In this document: positions 60,582-64,000 of the stretch, piece after piece
Position numbering within the stretch: position 1 is the first letter of the stretch
Layout: every line of letters begins with the position of its first letter
NCBI RefSeq assembly: GCF_040493455.1
Contig: NZ_JANFDA010000001.1
Coordinates: 186,001-250,000 of the forward strand
Origin: Microcosmobacter sp040493455
Lineage (GTDB): Bacteria; Bacteroidota; Bacteroidia; Flavobacteriales; Flavobacteriaceae
DNA length: 64,000 nucleotides
Direction: 5' to 3'
Made by a program: the position numbers and the translations under genes
The notes under the pieces: generated by a model
The model's input: the letters and a program-made list of their open reading frames with translations, nothing else
The model's database searches: none
What the model was told of the DNA's origin: nothing

Positions 60582-62750
60582 ATGAAAAAATTAGTGCCTT
60601 TTCTATTACTAAGTTTAATATTTGTTGCATGCAAAAAAACCGAAAACAATAGCATTGTGGAGCGTGATATTACAGTAAATTATCCTGAAACAAAGAAAGT
60701 AGATACTGTCGATGTATACTTTGAAACAGAAGTAAAAGACCCATACCGTTGGTTAGAAGACGATCGTAGTAAAGAAACCGAAGACTGGGTGAAAACTCAA
60801 AATGAAGCTACATTCGGATATCTAGACAATATCCCATATAGAAAAGAGCTTAAAGAGCGCCTTGAAAAAATGTGGAACTACGAAAAAGTAGGATCACCAT
60901 TCAAAGAAGGAGGTTACACATATTACTACAAAAATGATGGTTTGCAAAACCAATATGTATTGTATAGAAAAAAGAATGATTCAGACACAGAAGAAGTGTT
61001 CTTAGACCCAAATACGTTTAGCGACGATGGAACTACCTCATTGGGAAGTATGACGTTCTCAAAAAATGGTAAAATTGCCGCATATTCTATTTCTGAAGGC
61101 GGAAGTGATTGGAGAAAAATCATAGTGATGGATGCTGAGACAAAAGAAATCAAAGAAGATACTCTGATTGATGTGAAGTTTAGTGGTATTTCATGGTACA
61201 AAAATGAAGGTTTCTACTATTCAAGTTACGATAAGCCTGAAGGCAGTGAACTTTCAGCAAAAACAGATCAGCACAAACTGTATTATCACAAGTTAGGAAC
61301 TTCTCAGAAAGACGATAAATTAGTCTTTGGAGGTACTCCAGAAGAAAAACATCGCTATGTATATGGTTACCTATCAGAAGACGACAAATATCTTTTTGTA
61401 AGCGCTAGTATTTCTACTTCTGGGAACAAACTTTTCATGAAAGATCTAACGAATCCAGATGGTCAACTTGTACCTATCATAGACAATGTAGATAGCGATA
61501 CATATGTGATAGACAACGTAGGCAGCAAACTTTATTTGGTTACAAACCTAGATGCTCCAAATCAAAAGATCGTCACTGTAGATGCTTCTAACCCATCTCC
61601 AGACCAATGGCAAGATTTTATTGCTGAAACAGAGAATGTACTCAGCCCTTCCACTGGAGGAGGTTATTTCTTTGCTGAATATATGGTTGATGCCGTTTCA
61701 AAAGTAAAACAATACGATTATGATGGTAAGTTTATAAGAGATGTAGAGTTGCCTGGCGTTGGAAATGCTGGTGGTTTTGGAGGCAAAAAAGAAGAAAAAA
61801 CAGACTATTACTCCTTCACCAATTACAATACACCAAGTAGCATTTATAAATACAATGTAGATACTGGTGAATCAGAATTATACTGGAAACCATCAATAGA
61901 CTTCAATAGTGATGATTATGAAAGTAAGCAGGTGTTTTATAACTCGAAAGATGGCACAAAAGTTCCTATGATCATTACACATAAAAAAGGATTAGAACTC
62001 AATGGTAAAAACCCAACTATCTTATATGGTTACGGTGGTTTCAATATTAGTTTGAATCCTTCTTTCAGCATCCCCAACTCTGTTTGGATGGAGCAAGGTG
62101 GTGTTTATGCTGTTCCTAACCTAAGAGGTGGTGGAGAATATGGTAAAGAATGGCACAAAGCTGGTACACAAATGCAAAAGCAAAATGTGTTCGATGATTT
62201 TATAGCTGCAGCTGAATACCTCATCGAAAATAAATATACTTCTTCAGAATATTTGGCTATTAGAGGAGGATCAAATGGAGGTTTATTAGTAGGTGCTACC
62301 ATGACGCAACGACCAGACCTTATGAAAGTAGCATTACCTGCTGTAGGCGTACTAGACATGTTGCGTTACCATACATTTACTGCAGGAGCAGGTTGGGCTT
62401 ACGATTATGGAACTGCAGAACAAAGCAAAGAGATGTTCGATTATCTTAAAGGATACTCTCCAGTTCATAATGTCAAAAACGGAATTGAATACCCAGCAAC
62501 ATTGGTAACTACTGGAGATCACGATGATCGTGTAGTACCTGCACATAGCTTTAAGTTTGCTGCGGAATTGCAAGCAAAACAGACTGGAAACAACCCAACA
62601 TTGATTAGAATTGAAACTGATGCTGGTCATGGTGCTGGAACTCCAGTAAGCAAGACCATTGAGCAATACGCAGACATTTTTGGGTTTACTTTATACAATA
62701 TGGGCTTTGATGTATTGCCTTCTAAGACTCAAGGAAAGGTAAAAGGCTAA
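60582..62750 (+). CDS. Prolyl oligopeptidase-family lipoprotein (S9A)
   Basis: This serine peptidase cleaves after proline in short peptides. The 722-residue protein has a lipoprotein signal (MKKLVPFLLLSLIFVAC), a 7-bladed propeller (~90-430) that filters substrates, and a C-terminal alpha/beta hydrolase domain. The catalytic triad is S564 (IRGGSNGGLLVG), D648 (GDHDDRVVP) and H683 (DAGHGAG), with R650 for substrate binding. PNLRGGGEYGKEWHKAGTQM is a family hallmark. Lipid anchoring places it in the periplasm or at the outer membrane. Confidence 0.96.
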   Translation: MKKLVPFLLLSLIFVACKKTENNSIVERDITVNYPETKKVDTVDVYFETEVKDPYRWLEDDRSKETEDWVKTQNEATFGYLDNIPYRKELKERLEKMWNYEKVGSPFKEGGYTYYYKNDGLQNQYVLYRKKNDSDTEEVFLDPNTFSDDGTTSLGSMTFSKNGKIAAYSISEGGSDWRKIIVMDAETKEIKEDTLIDVKFSGISWYKNEGFYYSSYDKPEGSELSAKTDQHKLYYHKLGTSQKDDKLVFGGTPEEKHRYVYGYLSEDDKYLFVSASISTSGNKLFMKDLTNPDGQLVPIIDNVDSDTYVIDNVGSKLYLVTNLDAPNQKIVTVDASNPSPDQWQDFIAETENVLSPSTGGGYFFAEYMVDAVSKVKQYDYDGKFIRDVELPGVGNAGGFGGKKEEKTDYYSFTNYNTPSSIYKYNVDTGESELYWKPSIDFNSDDYESKQVFYNSKDGTKVPMIITHKKGLELNGKNPTILYGYGGFNISLNPSFSIPNSVWMEQGGVYAVPNLRGGGEYGKEWHKAGTQMQKQNVFDDFIAAAEYLIENKYTSSEYLAIRGGSNGGLLVGATMTQRPDLMKVALPAVGVLDMLRYHTFTAGAGWAYDYGTAEQSKEMFDYLKGYSPVHNVKNGIEYPATLVTTGDHDDRVVPAHSFKFAAELQAKQTGNNPTLIRIETDAGHGAGTPVSKTIEQYADIFGFTLYNMGFDVLPSKTQGKVKG

Positions 62751-62818
62751 CAGTATTAACACATTGTTGCCTGATTTTTAGTATATTTAGGGCTATTCTA
62801 AAAAAATAAAACCTGACT

Positions 62819-64000
62819 ATGATTAAAAAACTACTACTAACCTTAGTACTGCTTGCCCCTATCTCAATGTTTTCTCAGGATGATTGCGCCTCAGCTATCC
62901 CTGTTACTGCTGGCCTATACACCGTAAATGGTATTGATGGTGAAAAACCTACTCCCATCTGTGCTGAAAATGGCGATAACGCCACTGACGGTGAATGGTA
63001 TACATATACCCCATCAGAAGATTTAAACCTAACTATTACAACAGATTTACAGCAAAATAGTGGTGGAGACACTCGCTTTCATGTTTATACAGGAAGCTGT
63101 GGAGCACTAACTTGTTTTGCAGGAGATGATGATGGTGGTGACATCGGAAATGGTTACCTTTCTTATGAAGCTATCAATGTAATTGGTGGTACAACGTATT
63201 ACATTGCTTTTGATGATAATTGGAATGATGGTGGATTTGATTTCGAATTAATCGAAAACGCAACTGTTACGCCTCCACCTCCTCCACCTGTAACATTTAC
63301 AACACAAAGCATAACTACTACTGGAGCTGATTTAGCTGTTGTAGATATGAATGGAGACTTCTTAGATGATATCGTAGCAGTTACCTCAACTAACGTCAAT
63401 ATTAACTATCAACTTAGTTCTGGAGGTTTTACAGTTAGAAATATTTCTACGCCTACAGCAGATTTTACACCAACCTGGAGTTTAGCTGCTGGAGATTTTA
63501 ATGCTGATGGATATAACGATCTTTTATACGGAAACGGAAGTGGAGTGACTTTTATGAGAACTATTGTTGAGCCTGCAAATGTTGATAACGGCGATGCTTT
63601 TGATGATGTATCAGGGTTTACAGAATTATCTACATCAGAATACGTATTCTCTCAACGTTCAAACTTTGCTGACATCAATAACGATGGACACTTAGACGGC
63701 TTCGTATGTCACGATGTTGCACCAAATGTATACTATTTGAATAATGGTTCTGGAGATCTAACCTTTTACCAATCTGATGATCCTGATGCTCCTGTTTCTT
63801 TGGGGGTATATCCTTCAGGAGGAAATTATGGATCAATTTGGATTGATTATGATAACGATAGAGACTTAGATATGTTCATCGCTAAATGTGGTGGTGAAAC
63901 AGCACGCAGAACCAATCAGATGCATACCAATGATGGTTCTGGAAACTACGCAGAGAATGCAGCTGCTTTAGGTCTAGCTGATCCAATGCAAACATGGTCT
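62819..64000 (+). CDS. Secreted FG-GAP/VCBS-repeat protein, 3' truncated
   Basis: The ATG spans 62819-62821 and the frame stays open for 394 codons to the right window edge, so the C-terminus is missing. A signal peptide (MIKKLLLTLVLLAPISMFSQ) is followed by a jelly-roll-like domain (~21-145: ATDGEWYTYTPSEDLNLTIT) and a Pro run (PPPPPP). FG-GAP/VCBS repeats with calcium-binding D-x-N-x-D loops come next: DMNGDFLDD, DFNADGYNDLLYG, DINNDGHLDGF, DYDNDRDLDMFI. Such proteins form beta-propellers at the cell surface. A type IX sorting domain is expected beyond the edge. Confidence 0.88.
   Translation, partial: MIKKLLLTLVLLAPISMFSQDDCASAIPVTAGLYTVNGIDGEKPTPICAENGDNATDGEWYTYTPSEDLNLTITTDLQQNSGGDTRFHVYTGSCGALTCFAGDDDGGDIGNGYLSYEAINVIGGTTYYIAFDDNWNDGGFDFELIENATVTPPPPPPVTFTTQSITTTGADLAVVDMNGDFLDDIVAVTSTNVNINYQLSSGGFTVRNISTPTADFTPTWSLAAGDFNADGYNDLLYGNGSGVTFMRTIVEPANVDNGDAFDDVSGFTELSTSEYVFSQRSNFADINNDGHLDGFVCHDVAPNVYYLNNGSGDLTFYQSDDPDAPVSLGVYPSGGNYGSIWIDYDNDRDLDMFIAKCGGETARRTNQMHTNDGSGNYAENAAALGLADPMQTWS

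Noticed and set aside
1..64000. CRISPR array, prophage, rRNA or insertion sequence
   Set aside because: No regular repeat-spacer series, phage structural gene, rRNA segment or transposase was found on either strand by eye.

Overview
The window looks like chromosomal DNA of a marine or psychrotolerant member of the Flavobacteriaceae (Bacteroidota). The supporting signs are an AT-rich composition, a type IX secretion C-terminal sorting domain at the left edge, a Bacteroidota-type TonB receptor with a carboxypeptidase-regulatory N-terminus, a homogentisate dioxygenase and a bifunctional OlsF-like acyltransferase of the kind known from flavobacteria, and several promoters with the Bacteroidota -7 box TAnnTTTG. 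Genus-level placement is not possible from the sequence alone. Layout: 1-4.9 kb holds the tail of a secreted T9SS protein, a small CxxCH lipoprotein, a TPR protein, an ARPP-1-domain lipoprotein and a GH26-like glycosidase. 4.95-8.55 kb is a very AT-rich accessory segment beside a tRNA-Leu gene. It carries a two-gene operon of a two-helix membrane protein and a prokaryotic YEATS-like protein (a candidate conflict or sensor module), a 711-base gap with two orphan minus-strand terminators, and a pair made of a secreted transglutaminase-like/TPR protein and a membrane coiled-coil protein. 8.6-25.9 kb is core metabolism and housekeeping: prs-rplY, hppD-hmgA (tyrosine degradation), uvrC with a patatin/barrel protein, rimK with an aspartoacylase-like gene and 5-formyl-THF cyclo-ligase, a minus-strand run GNAT-lysC-olsF-CarboxypepD_reg protein-lspA, and the divergent fbp. 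26-36.9 kb is regulatory and accessory: a frameshifted membrane AraC-type regulator, two further AraC regulators interleaved with NTF2/SnoaL-like secreted proteins and an alpha/beta hydrolase, a Crp/Fnr regulator, and an SDR-ALDH pair. 37-47.3 kb is an electrophile/redox-stress neighbourhood. Three HxlR regulators, each divergent from an enzyme gene or operon, surround a DJ-1/PfpI protein, quinone oxidoreductase, VOC protein, cupin, LLM oxidoreductase, SDR, metallo-beta-lactamase-fold hydrolase, MdaB-like flavoprotein and peroxiredoxin. Palindromes overlap the predicted promoters at two of these regulators. 47.4-64 kb holds mfd (with an in-frame palindromic repeat insertion), a TlpA-like thioredoxin, a beta-helix lipoprotein plus TonB receptor, a PiT phosphate transporter with a PhoU-like tail, a prolyl oligopeptidase, and the start of an FG-GAP/VCBS protein cut by the right edge. 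The beta-helix/TonB pair and the PiT gene share tandem 11-base TAACATT repeats upstream, which suggests a common phosphate-response operator. The most interesting candidates are the YEATS-like/two-helix pair, the shared TAACATT operator, the HxlR palindrome-over-promoter sites, and the palindromic repeat inside mfd.
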